Below are positions 24,565 through 32,614 of a stretch of DNA of 37,572 bases, in pieces; position 1 is the stretch's first letter, and each line of letters begins with the position of its first letter. Source of the stretch: Deltaproteobacteria bacterium (lineage in GTDB: Bacteria > Myxococcota > UBA727 > VGSZ01); NCBI GenBank assembly GCA_020850995.1, contig JADZDP010000187.1, forward strand, positions 1 through 37,572, given 5' to 3'. The translations under genes and the position numbers were made by a program. The notes beneath the pieces are model-generated. The model was not told the DNA's origin. It worked only from the letters and a program-made list of their open reading frames with translations, and searched no databases.

Positions 24565-26528
24565 CTCGGTCCTCCGGTGTTGGCTGGGGGGCTGCCGAGC
24601 AAGCCGCTCAGCAATGCGTTGCTCTCCTCGACGTCGAGCGCGTCCCCGTGCGCGATGGCGCGGCGCGCGGCCGACCAGCGGCGCACGAGATCGAGCGCCG
24701 CGTCGCGGCGCGCGCGCGACACGCGCGCAATACTGTCGCCGTCGAGGACGCGGAAGGTGCGCGGCAAGTTCCAGGTCAAGCGCGCGCGCACCTCGCCCAC
24801 GCGCGCGCGCCCGCTCTTGGTGACCCACGGCAGCTCGCCCCCGATCTCGTCGAGGTGGTCGTCCTCGTCGAGGTGGGTCTCGAGGGCCCCGAGCCCGAGC
24901 AGCAGGGTAGGCACGGCGGCGCGCCACCGCGACGCCGCGCGCAGCTCCTCGAGGCCGCGCTCGAGGCCGAGGTGCGCCAACGCGCGCTCGAGGTCCGCGC
25001 GCGTGAGGGGCGCGCTCGGCAGCGCCGCGAGCGCGCGTCCCGCGCTGCCCCCGATGCGCGGCAGCTCCACGCCCGACAGCGCCAGCACGCGCGTGTTCGC
25101 CTCCTCGAGGTCGAGGGCCGCGCGCAACAGTGCGTCGCCGGAGTCGGGTGTGCGCACCACCAGGTCCTCGACCACGCCGGCGCGGTGCTCGAGGGCCGCG
25201 CGCACCTCGTCGGCCACCTGGTGGTGCAGCGCGGCGCGCGAGCCGCTGGCGCGCGGATCGCGGGTGGGTGTCACGAGCTCGGGCAGGTCCCAGGTCAGCA
25301 CCACGGCCACGAACGTGTTCGACGCCGGTGCGCTCCGCGCGAAGGCCACGTTGCTGTTGTTCTCCGTCACCTGCTCGGCGGTCTGACGCACGTAGGCGCC
25401 GTCACCGGCAACCGTGGCGTCGAGGAACACGGCGTCGAGCACGGCGAGGTTGTCGACCGCGCGCGCGCCGGCGATGAGGTCGACGCGCGGCAGATAGGCT
25501 GCCAGCGCGCCGCCGTCCTGCAGCGGCGGCACCGTGCGCGCCAACGCGGCGGCGAGCACGGTGTCGGGGGCGGGGTCCTTGGCGCGCGCCCGCGTGAGCA
25601 GCGGCAGCCGCGCGCGCAGGGCGTCGGCCTCGGGCGCGGCGTCGTCGACGGAGTCGGCGAGCAGCGCGTCGGCGCGTAGCACGAGCTCCCGCGGCGCATC
25701 CTGGGCACCGACCGCGTGCTCGTCGTCGTCGCCGCCCTGGTCGCTGCCGTCGTCACCATCGGTGTCGTCGGCGACGAGCTCGTCCACGGGCAGCCAGGTG
25801 GCGCCGGCGTCGTGCGTCACGCGCGCGCCGAAGGGCCCGCGCAGCACGGCGCTGCGCGGATCGGCCTCATCGATGCGAACGGTGACGTCGCCAATGGCAT
25901 CGAGGGCTCGGTGCGGTCGCGACGCCGTCGCGAACGACGCGCGCGCGTTCACGGCTGCTTCCGGGTAGTACACGTCGGGGCGCGCCATGTTGGTGAACCA
26001 CGGCGGGTCCCAGAACGCCGGCGAGTCAGGCGTGAACTCGAGGTAGGCCTCCCCCGTGGTGCCGTAGGGGAACGCGAACAGGTCGCCCACGGCGTGGCGG
26101 AACTGCACGTTGCCGTCGTAGTCGAGGTAGACGTTCTCGCCCACGTAGCCGTAGCCCTGTTGCAGGGTGAAGGGGTCGGTGGCGACGAGCGCCGGGTCTG
26201 CCTTGGGTGCCTCGGTGGGCTCGAGGGCGCCGGCGAGCAGCGCGCGCTCGGCGTCGAGCAGCGCGGCGTGCGCCTGGAAGGCCGCGCCGCCGAGCGAGAC
26301 GTGGACGAACCCGCGCGCATCGCAGACGTAGATGGCGCCAGCCCTAGCCGCGAACGCCACGAGCGGCGCCCCCGGACGGGCGCGCAGCAGCACGCGCGCA
26401 GGCGCGCTGTCCACCTCGCCGTCCACCTCGCCGTCCACCTCGCCGTCCACCTTGCTGTCCGCCTCGCCGTCGACGGCGGCGGCCGGCAGCGACCAGAGCA
26501 GCGCGAGCAGCCAGGGGAGGGAACGCAC
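24561..26528 (-). CDS. Secreted protein with two further copies of the repeated module
   Basis: 655 residues. Signal peptide ~1-19 (SLPAAA), then a short acidic spacer made of DGEV repeats coded by a 12-bp tandem repeat. Residues ~45-250 look beta-rich and contain THDAGATW, an Asp-box of the kind found on beta-propellers. An Asp-rich linker (~253-275) follows. A diverged module copy covers ~320-490 (AYLPRVDLIAGARAV, VAVVLTWDLPELV, DLEEANTRVLALSG) and a clearer one ~500-650 (RAASRWRAAVPTLLLG, ELPWVTKSG, RARLTWNLPRTF, DVEESNALLSGLLG). It is translated just ahead of the single-module gene (4-bp overlap) and the two presumably act together in the envelope. Function is unknown. Confidence 0.8.
   Translation of the reverse strand: MRSLPWLLALLWSLPAAAVDGEADSKVDGEVDGEVDGEVDSAPARVLLRARPGAPLVAFAARAGAIYVCDARGFVHVSLGGAAFQAHAALLDAERALLAGALEPTEAPKADPALVATDPFTLQQGYGYVGENVYLDYDGNVQFRHAVGDLFAFPYGTTGEAYLEFTPDSPAFWDPPWFTNMARPDVYYPEAAVNARASFATASRPHRALDAIGDVTVRIDEADPRSAVLRGPFGARVTHDAGATWLPVDELVADDTDGDDGSDQGGDDDEHAVGAQDAPRELVLRADALLADSVDDAAPEADALRARLPLLTRARAKDPAPDTVLAAALARTVPPLQDGGALAAYLPRVDLIAGARAVDNLAVLDAVFLDATVAGDGAYVRQTAEQVTENNSNVAFARSAPASNTFVAVVLTWDLPELVTPTRDPRASGSRAALHHQVADEVRAALEHRAGVVEDLVVRTPDSGDALLRAALDLEEANTRVLALSGVELPRIGGSAGRALAALPSAPLTRADLERALAHLGLERGLEELRAASRWRAAVPTLLLGLGALETHLDEDDHLDEIGGELPWVTKSGRARVGEVRARLTWNLPRTFRVLDGDSIARVSRARRDAALDLVRRWSAARRAIAHGDALDVEESNALLSGLLGSPPANTGGPR
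26409..26468. repeat. 12-bp tandem repeat, five units, inside a CDS
   Basis: Unit GTCCACCTCGCC occurs exactly three times (26409-26444), followed by two units with two and one mismatches (26445-26468). Being a multiple of 3 it only changes the number of Gly-Glu-Val-Asp blocks after the signal peptide of the secreted protein, so copy-number change would alter linker length without a frameshift. Confidence 0.85.
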
Positions 26529-26654
26529 CTCGGCAGGCTACGCCGAGTGGCCTGGTGCCCGCGCCCCAAGGCCTTGATTCCGCGAAGGAACGCGATGATC
26601 CCGCCGCGCTCGTCGCCTCGCAACGCGTGTAGGATATCCACCGATACTGTGCGC

Positions 26655-28619
26655 ATGACCTGGCATCCCCCGCTTCGACACAGCGCGTTGTTGCCGCTCG
26701 TTGCTGCGCTGCTCGGCGCCTGCCTTGAAGCCGAGGCGCCGCCCTCGCTGCCGCGGGTCACCGCGCTCAACAAGGACGCGCTGCGCGTGGGCGAGACCCT
26801 GCTGCTCTCCGGCACCGGCTTCTTGTCGCCGGCCGAGGGCAAGACGCTGGTGGTGTTCGAGGGCGTCTTCTACTGGACCGACGAGGGCGGGCGCCTGGTG
26901 CCCGAGGACGTGGCGCCCTTCACCATCGCGCCGGTGTTCGACGGCACCTTCCCCGAAGGTGGCAGCACGGGCGGCATGGAGGTGCGCGCGGGCGCGTCGG
27001 TGCTGCGCTGGAACCGCTTCGGCCCCTACGAGGTGCCCTTCGGCGGTGGCGGCCGGACCCCTGGCCTGTTCAAGGGCACCATCACGCCCATCAACGTCGA
27101 TGTCGATGGCCACGAGGTGCGCGGCGAGGCCACCGAGGTGGCCATCGACGTCAAGCCCTCGGTCTTGATCACCAAGCTCGAGCCCGTGCTCGGCGAGGAC
27201 CAAGACGGCAACGTGCGCACCGCGGATTGCGGCAAGCCGGCGCTGCGCGTGTTCGGCGGCATCCCCTACGTGATGCAGGTGGAGGCCATCGGCTTCTCGC
27301 CCGCTTACTTCCTCTACGAGATCGCCAACATCAACGGCAGCGATCAGTTCACGAGCTTCATGCACCCGGCCGAGGGCCGCAGCGATGACATCGGCGATCC
27401 CGCCAGCTACCCCGACGAGATCGTGGTGTTCAACCCCTTGCAAGACGACGTCGACTTCGCGCTCGCCGCCATCCGCGTCACCGCCGTCGACGCCGACAAC
27501 CAGGCCATCGCCACCGCCATGCCGGTGCCGGTGGTGCGCCCGGTGCGCATGCAATACGACGGCAATCGCGTGTTGGCCGAGTACTACGAGCCGGTACCCG
27601 TGCACGGCCCCATCGTCGGCGGCATCGGCACCGAGGTCACCTACGCCGAGAGCACCAGCGAGTCGCGTCAGCGCGGTGTGTCGGTGACCTTCACCGACAG
27701 CATCCTCGAGAGCACCGGCACCGAGGTGAACGAGAACTGGAGCAACGGCTACGCGGTGGGCACCGAGTCGTCGTCCACCGAAGGCTACGAGAACACCGTC
27801 AGCGAGACCGAGTCGTCGTCGGAGAGCTACGGCACCGAGTACAGCTCGAGCGAGTCGAGCTCGGTCGAGCTCGGCAGCGAGACCGGCACCGAGTGGGGCT
27901 GGAACGTCGTCGAGGGGCAAACCCAAGAGTCGTACAACGAGCAGATGAACCACCTGTACGGCACCACGTCGGGCTCGGTCGAAACCGAGGTGGGCGGCGA
28001 GGCGTCGATCCCCGGCCTCGGCGGCGTCTCAGGCAAGGTCGGCACCACCGTAGGCACCGCGGTGGAGGCCGGGCGCGAGACCACCACCGGCGAGCGCGTG
28101 GGCACTTCGTACGAGCGCGGCAGCAGCATGGGCGCGTCGGAGAGCTCGAGCGAAGTCTACGGCAGCACGACGACCGACGGCCTCTCCGAGACGGTGTCGG
28201 GCACCTTCGGCGTCGAGCGCCAGAGCTCCATCAACACCGCCAAGTCGCAGACCAACGGCAGCAGCGAGAGCGTGACCTACGAGATGGGCGGCGGCTCGTC
28301 GGTGACCACGGGCTACGAGGTGGGCAGCTCCGAGGCCTGGGAAGAGAGCTGGGTGTCGACGAGCGAGCAAGAGAACCTGCTCTCGTTCACCGGCAAGGTG
28401 CCGAACGGCCGCTGCGCGATGATCTATCGGCAGACCGTGCGCTACGTCCGCACCGCGCAACTCTACGCGTACGACAAGTGCGGCGTGCGCAGCACGCTCG
28501 GCGAGCTGACCTTCAACGAGTGGAGCTGGTCGCCCAACATCGTCATCGGTGACGATTGCGAGGCACAGTTGCCGCCGTCGACCCAGCCGAAGGCGCAGTG
28601 CTTCCACGCGTGTGATTGA
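26655..28619 (+). CDS. Ser/Thr/Glu-rich lipoprotein with IPT/TIG-like N-terminus
   Basis: 654 residues from ATG 26655. Lipobox LLGAC with Cys23. Residues ~33-60 (VTALNKDALRVGETLLLSGTGF) start an IPT/TIG-like Ig domain. A beta-rich part runs to ~320. From ~330 to ~580 the chain is extremely rich in Ser, Thr, Glu and Gly with alternating polar residues, interrupted by a Gly-rich hydrophobic patch (GGEASIPGLGGVSGKVGTTV, ~450-470). The last ~75 residues are ordinary again, with Cys pairs around YRQTVRYVRTAQLYAYDKCG and WSWSPNIVIGDDC. Alternating Ser/Thr strands around a Gly/hydrophobic patch recall the membrane-inserting hairpins of aerolysin/ETX-MTX2 pore formers, but no family signature is certain. 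It is the first of three consecutive lipoprotein genes, divergent from the module genes. Confidence 0.82.
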   Translation: MTWHPPLRHSALLPLVAALLGACLEAEAPPSLPRVTALNKDALRVGETLLLSGTGFLSPAEGKTLVVFEGVFYWTDEGGRLVPEDVAPFTIAPVFDGTFPEGGSTGGMEVRAGASVLRWNRFGPYEVPFGGGGRTPGLFKGTITPINVDVDGHEVRGEATEVAIDVKPSVLITKLEPVLGEDQDGNVRTADCGKPALRVFGGIPYVMQVEAIGFSPAYFLYEIANINGSDQFTSFMHPAEGRSDDIGDPASYPDEIVVFNPLQDDVDFALAAIRVTAVDADNQAIATAMPVPVVRPVRMQYDGNRVLAEYYEPVPVHGPIVGGIGTEVTYAESTSESRQRGVSVTFTDSILESTGTEVNENWSNGYAVGTESSSTEGYENTVSETESSSESYGTEYSSSESSSVELGSETGTEWGWNVVEGQTQESYNEQMNHLYGTTSGSVETEVGGEASIPGLGGVSGKVGTTVGTAVEAGRETTTGERVGTSYERGSSMGASESSSEVYGSTTTDGLSETVSGTFGVERQSSINTAKSQTNGSSESVTYEMGGGSSVTTGYEVGSSEAWEESWVSTSEQENLLSFTGKVPNGRCAMIYRQTVRYVRTAQLYAYDKCGVRSTLGELTFNEWSWSPNIVIGDDCEAQLPPSTQPKAQCFHACD

Positions 28620-28686
28620 CACAACAGCGTTCACGCTGCCGGCCATGTCGATGGCAGGGCAGGGGAGCGCGGGGTAGGCTCGAGCG

Positions 28687-30477
28687 ATGGTGCGCGTCTC
28701 TCTCGCGTCGGTCTTGCTCGCGATGGTTGGCACGGGATGCCCCGACCCGCCGGAGCAACCCATCCCCTGCACCGAGAGCGCCGATTGCCCGGGCGCGCTC
28801 TTGTGCATCGGCGGCGTGTGCGACGAGCCCGCCGGGGGCACCTGTGCCGAGGACAGCGACTGCCCGGCCGAGTACATCTGTCTCGAGAACGGCCGTTGCC
28901 GCGCCAACGCCCAGTGCGAGCGCGACGCTGACTGCTGCCCCGATCCCGACAACTGCGACTCCACCTGCGAGAGCTTCCAGTGCATCGGCACCGCGTGCGA
29001 CGTGGGCGACGCCGAGGACTGCTTCGTGGGCTGCCACCGTGGCCAGCGCACCTGCACCAACGGCAACTGGTCGCTGTGCGACGCGCTCGAGGTGACCGTG
29101 AGCGAGATCTGCGGCGACGACGAGGACAACGACTGCAACGGCGAGCGCGAGGAGGGCTGCGCGGTGTGCACCGCGCCAGCGACGCGCGCCTGCGACGCGC
29201 CCTGCGGCTCCGAGGGCGTGCAGCAGTGTCTGGGCGATGGCACCTGGGGTCCCTGCGACACCGACGACGGGTGCCAGTGCGACCCGGCGATCGACACCGT
29301 GCGCACCATCGAGTGCGGCAACTGCGGCTTCAAAGACAGCTCCTGCGCCGACGACGGGCTGTGGGCCGACGACGAGGTGTGTCAGAGCGAAGGCGCCTGC
29401 GCGCCCGCCGACGAAGAGACCGTGCCCTGCGGCGACTGCGGCGTGCAGACGCGCAGCTGCGGCGCCGACTGCAGCTGGAGCGCGTTTTCGGCGTGCGCCG
29501 TGCCCGCCAACGCCTGCGTCCCTGGTGCGGAGGTCAGCGAGGGTTGCGGCACCTGCGGCACGCAGATGCGCACCTGCGGCGACGACTGCACGCTGGGCCC
29601 ACCGAGCCAGTGCGTCGAGGGCGGCGGCTGCACCGAGGGTGAACAGCAGGTGCAGGAGTGCGGTCGCTGCGGCGAGAAGATCGCCGTGTGCGACGACAGC
29701 TGCCGCTTCGGGCCCTTTGGCACCTGTCAGAACGAGGGCAGTTGCACGCCCGGCGAGATCGATGTCGAGTCGTGCGGCAACTGCGGCACGCGCGAGCGCG
29801 TATGCGGCGACGACTGCGAGCTCGGCGTGTTCGGCCCCTGCCAGGACGAGGGCGAGTGCGCGCCCGACCAGGAGGTCACCGAGACCTGCGGCCCCTCGAC
29901 GACGGTGGGCCCTTGCGAACAGGGCACCCGAACCAAGGTGTGCAACGACAGCTGCCGTTTCGAGGCCGCCGGCGATTGCATCGGCGCCGTGTTCCCGCGC
30001 ACCGAGGTGTGCGGCAACGGCGTCGACGAGGACTGCAGCGGCGCCGATCTGCAGGTGCCCGATCAGTTCGAGGGCAACGATAGCTGCGGCACCGCGTTTC
30101 GCTTGCGCAACCCCGACGGCAGCGACGATCCCTTCGTCTACGCGCAGCCGACCTACGACAGCGTCGACGACAACGCCGACTACTTTTTCTTTCACGGCAT
30201 CGACAACACCGGGCTGTCCACCGAGCACATCATCATCGACCTGACCAACATCCCGGCTGGCATGGACCTCGACCTCAAGCTCTATCGCAACCTGGCCGAC
30301 TGCCAGAGCGACACGCCGCTGGCGTCGAGCCTGAACGTGTCGAACGCCGACGAGCACATCGATTGGTCCGAGGCCTTCGGGTCGAGCGACGACAGCGACT
30401 ACTTCATCAAGGTCGTCCCCTACTTCACGTCGAGTTGCACGCTGCCCTACCGCATCACGGTCAACGGGTTGCGGTAG
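28687..30477 (+). CDS. Cys-rich repeat lipoprotein with MopE-like motifs and a PPC-like C-terminal domain
   Basis: 596 residues. Lipobox VGTGC with Cys18. The N-terminal part has short Cys-rich units (CTESADCPGALLCIGGVC, CAEDSDCPAEYICLENGRC). Two MopE-like putative metal-binding motifs flank the repeats: EICGDDEDNDCNGEREEGC (~140) and EVCGNGVDEDCSG (~440). Between ~195 and ~430 are about six units of ~38 residues with the pattern C-x-PG-x5-CGxCG-x3-R-x-CGDDC. The last ~125 residues (DNADYFFFHGID, DLDLKLYRNL, SDYFIKVVPYF) resemble a bacterial pre-peptidase C-terminal (PPC) beta domain. It is probably cell-surface exposed and disulfide-stabilised. Adhesion or metal binding is inferred. It lies 67 bp after the Ser/Thr-rich lipoprotein and 42 bp before the amine oxidase. 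Confidence 0.88.
   Translation: MVRVSLASVLLAMVGTGCPDPPEQPIPCTESADCPGALLCIGGVCDEPAGGTCAEDSDCPAEYICLENGRCRANAQCERDADCCPDPDNCDSTCESFQCIGTACDVGDAEDCFVGCHRGQRTCTNGNWSLCDALEVTVSEICGDDEDNDCNGEREEGCAVCTAPATRACDAPCGSEGVQQCLGDGTWGPCDTDDGCQCDPAIDTVRTIECGNCGFKDSSCADDGLWADDEVCQSEGACAPADEETVPCGDCGVQTRSCGADCSWSAFSACAVPANACVPGAEVSEGCGTCGTQMRTCGDDCTLGPPSQCVEGGGCTEGEQQVQECGRCGEKIAVCDDSCRFGPFGTCQNEGSCTPGEIDVESCGNCGTRERVCGDDCELGVFGPCQDEGECAPDQEVTETCGPSTTVGPCEQGTRTKVCNDSCRFEAAGDCIGAVFPRTEVCGNGVDEDCSGADLQVPDQFEGNDSCGTAFRLRNPDGSDDPFVYAQPTYDSVDDNADYFFFHGIDNTGLSTEHIIIDLTNIPAGMDLDLKLYRNLADCQSDTPLASSLNVSNADEHIDWSEAFGSSDDSDYFIKVVPYFTSSCTLPYRITVNGLR
29274..29980 (+). repeat. About six Cys-rich ~38-residue coding repeats
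   Basis: Successive units read CxCxxxxDTVRTIECGNCG, CAPADEETVPCGDCG, CVPGAEVSEGCGTCG, CTEGEQQVQECGRCG, CTPGEIDVESCGNCG and CAPDQEVTETCGP. Each is followed by an R-x-C and a DDC or DSC (the first unit is the weakest). The DNA copies are diverged, so these are old protein repeats and not a recent tandem expansion. Confidence 0.8.
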
Positions 30478-30519
30478 AGCACCTTGGTCAGCCACCCGCG
30501 ACCCGTGCTAAGCGGGCGC

Positions 30520-32034
30520 ATGCGCTCCTTCCTTCCCATCGCGTCGTTGCTCGCGCTTGCCTCGGCGTGTCCCTCGGCGCCGCCGCCTGCCCCACCGGCG
30601 CCGCCCGCACCAACACCGCCGCCGCCGCCGCCCGTCGCTGATCGGGGCATCGCGTCGAGCGATCCAGCACCGGCATCGACCAGCGTGGCCATCGTCGGTG
30701 CCGGCCTCGCCGGCCTGGTGACCGCGCACGAGCTGAAGAAGGCGGGCATTGCCTACCACGTGCTCGAGGCCACCGACGTCGCCGGTGGCCGTCTGCAGAC
30801 CGCGTACTACGCCGACGGACTGCATGCCGAGTACGGCCTGCAAGAGGTGTGGGGCGACAACCCTCTGGTGCAAGTGATCAAGGAGCTCAACGTGCCGCTC
30901 GACGGCGACGTGGAGGCGCCGTTCTCGTCCATGGTGCTCGACGGCAAGCTGTACGCGTTCACGCAAGACACCAACGACGAGTACTTCGCGGCCATGATGA
31001 AGCCCGAGGAGGTCAAGCAACTCAAGGACTGGATGGCCAAGGCCAAGGCGCTGCGCGACAAAGCGCTCGCCAAAGGCAGCAAAGACCCCGAGGTGGCCAA
31101 GCTGCAGAAGCAGAGCTTCCAGCAGTGGATCGACGGCTTCAAGATGAGCAAGCGGGTCAACGACTGGATCCGGCTCACCATCGAGTGCGAGCTGGCCGGG
31201 CCCGCGAGCCAATTCTCGGCGCTGGTGGGCCTCATCGAGCTCGGCGTCTTCCTCGGCGAGGGCGAGCCCAACTACAAGGTGGCGGGCGGCAACTCCAGGT
31301 TGACTGAGGCGCTCGTCAAGGACTCCGCCGGGCACATCACCACGACCGCGACGGTGATGCGGGTCGATCGCAAGGCGGGCGGCAAGAAGGTGGTGTCGTA
31401 CAACCACGCAGGCAAGCAGGTCACCCTCGAGGCCGAGCAGGTGGTGGTGGCGGTGCCCTTCTGGCGCGTGCACCAAATCGCGTTCGATCCGCCGCTCGCT
31501 CAGAAGAAGTGGGACGCCATCGCGTCGTTGCAGCGCGGCCAGTACACGGTGGTGCACCTGATCGTCGACAAGAAGTACCACGAGCTCACCGACAAGAACG
31601 GTGGCAACCCCTTCCCGGTGCTGAGCGACGGGCTGCTTGGCGTCATCTACGGCGCGCAGAGCGAGGCGCCGCCGGAGTCACCGAACGAAGTGTTCGCCTT
31701 CCTCGTGCACGGCGCCGAGGCGTATGGGCCATGGCACATGCAGCGTCGTGAGGCGCGCGTGAAAGAGATGCTCGCCGCCATGGACAAGCTCTGGCCCGGC
31801 TTCAGCAAGCTCGTGAAGAACAGCTACGTGTACACCTATCACCCCGGCTCCATCGCGCTGTGGCCGGTCACGCGCTCGCCCCTCGACGAGCTCAATCAAG
31901 CGCTGCGCACACCCGAGGACGGGCTGTATCTCGCGGGCGACTACCTCTACAGCGGGCACAGCGATGGCGCCGCCAAGAGCGCGCTGGCGGCGTCGGCGGC
32001 CATCGTCAAGGCGCGCGCGCCCGTGAAGAAGTAG
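30520..32034 (+). CDS. Lipoprotein flavin-containing amine oxidase
   Basis: 504 residues from ATG 30520. Signal peptide with lipobox ASAC (Cys17), then a Pro/Ala linker (~18-52) that spaces the enzyme from the membrane. The Rossmann FAD motif is VAIVGAGLAGLVTAHEL (GAGLAG at 60-65) with the ribose-binding Glu83 and AGGR at 88-91. The C-terminal FAD motif is LYLAGDYLYSGHSDGAAKSA. These define the monoamine/polyamine oxidase superfamily (PF01593): oxidation of an amine to an aldehyde, with hydrogen peroxide and release of ammonia or the remaining amine. An exported, lipid-anchored member is unusual and implies export of a folded flavoprotein or flavin loading outside; no twin-Arg motif is seen. 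Protoporphyrinogen-oxidase-like or desaturase-like activity is possible. Confidence 0.85.
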   Translation: MRSFLPIASLLALASACPSAPPPAPPAPPAPTPPPPPPVADRGIASSDPAPASTSVAIVGAGLAGLVTAHELKKAGIAYHVLEATDVAGGRLQTAYYADGLHAEYGLQEVWGDNPLVQVIKELNVPLDGDVEAPFSSMVLDGKLYAFTQDTNDEYFAAMMKPEEVKQLKDWMAKAKALRDKALAKGSKDPEVAKLQKQSFQQWIDGFKMSKRVNDWIRLTIECELAGPASQFSALVGLIELGVFLGEGEPNYKVAGGNSRLTEALVKDSAGHITTTATVMRVDRKAGGKKVVSYNHAGKQVTLEAEQVVVAVPFWRVHQIAFDPPLAQKKWDAIASLQRGQYTVVHLIVDKKYHELTDKNGGNPFPVLSDGLLGVIYGAQSEAPPESPNEVFAFLVHGAEAYGPWHMQRREARVKEMLAAMDKLWPGFSKLVKNSYVYTYHPGSIALWPVTRSPLDELNQALRTPEDGLYLAGDYLYSGHSDGAAKSALAASAAIVKARAPVKK

Positions 32035-32116
32035 CCCGTCACGAGCGCGCGCCTTCCTGCAGGCAGGGTCGTCGCGGGCCTGCGCCGGCGCGAAGCCTGG
32101 GCGCGGCGCGGTGGCC

Positions 32117-32464
32117 TCACGGCACGCACAGCAGCTCGTGCAACCTCGCGCTCAGCTCACCTTGCGTGAGCACGAGCGTGCAACCCGCGCCGCGCGCTCC
32201 TGCCAGCAGCTCGCCGCGCGTGTGACCGCAGTAGCCGACGATATCGACGGCGGGGAACGCCGCGTGAACGGCGGCGATCTCCTCGAGCGCGCCCGGCCAG
32301 CCGGCCAGATCGACGAGCACGCGGCGGGCATCGGTGCGAGTCACCTCGTTCACCAAGCTCGCCTTGCGCGACGCGCGCGCGATGGAGGCGCCGGCGGCAC
32401 TGGCGGCCGCGCTCACCTTCGAGGCGAAGAGCAGATCGGGAATGGCAATCAGGACGGTCGGCAT
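32117..32464 (-). CDS. Small receiver-like (CheY-fold) protein, non-canonical
   Basis: 115 residues from ATG 32464. The alternating alpha/beta pattern and VLIAIPDLLFASKV, RRVLVDLAGWPG (D52 where a receiver has its phospho-Asp), VDIVGYCGHT and a final helix match a receiver fold. However the acidic pair at the N-terminus is reduced to D10, and no Lys is found in the position after strand 5 (TLVLTQGEL). It may be a pseudo-receiver that signals without phosphorylation. It faces away from the M48 peptidase gene across 150 bp, and its end is 82 bp from the convergent amine-oxidase gene. I cannot name a specific pathway. Confidence 0.6.
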   Translation of the reverse strand: MPTVLIAIPDLLFASKVSAAASAAGASIARASRKASLVNEVTRTDARRVLVDLAGWPGALEEIAAVHAAFPAVDIVGYCGHTRGELLAGARGAGCTLVLTQGELSARLHELLCVP

Positions 32465-32614
32465 GCAGGCTCCGTGTCGAGCAGATGCTGCAGCCGGGAC
32501 GGCGTTGCGGCGAGCGCGTCTCGTCCATGTCATTCGACGCAGCCGCCTCCCCCTGCTGTGCAGTGTGACCGCCGACGCTTCCACGCATCGAGCGCGGCGC
32601 TAGGGTCCACCGCC

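Noticed and set aside
26629..26636. TGTAGGAT upstream of the Ser/Thr-rich lipoprotein as an extended -10
   Set aside because: No matching -35 at a suitable distance and it would leave a leader of barely 12 nt; too weak to list.
32035..32116. GC-rich spacer between convergent genes as a terminator
   Set aside because: Only short, weak stems such as CTGC/GCAG are seen and there is no T-run, so I do not list it.
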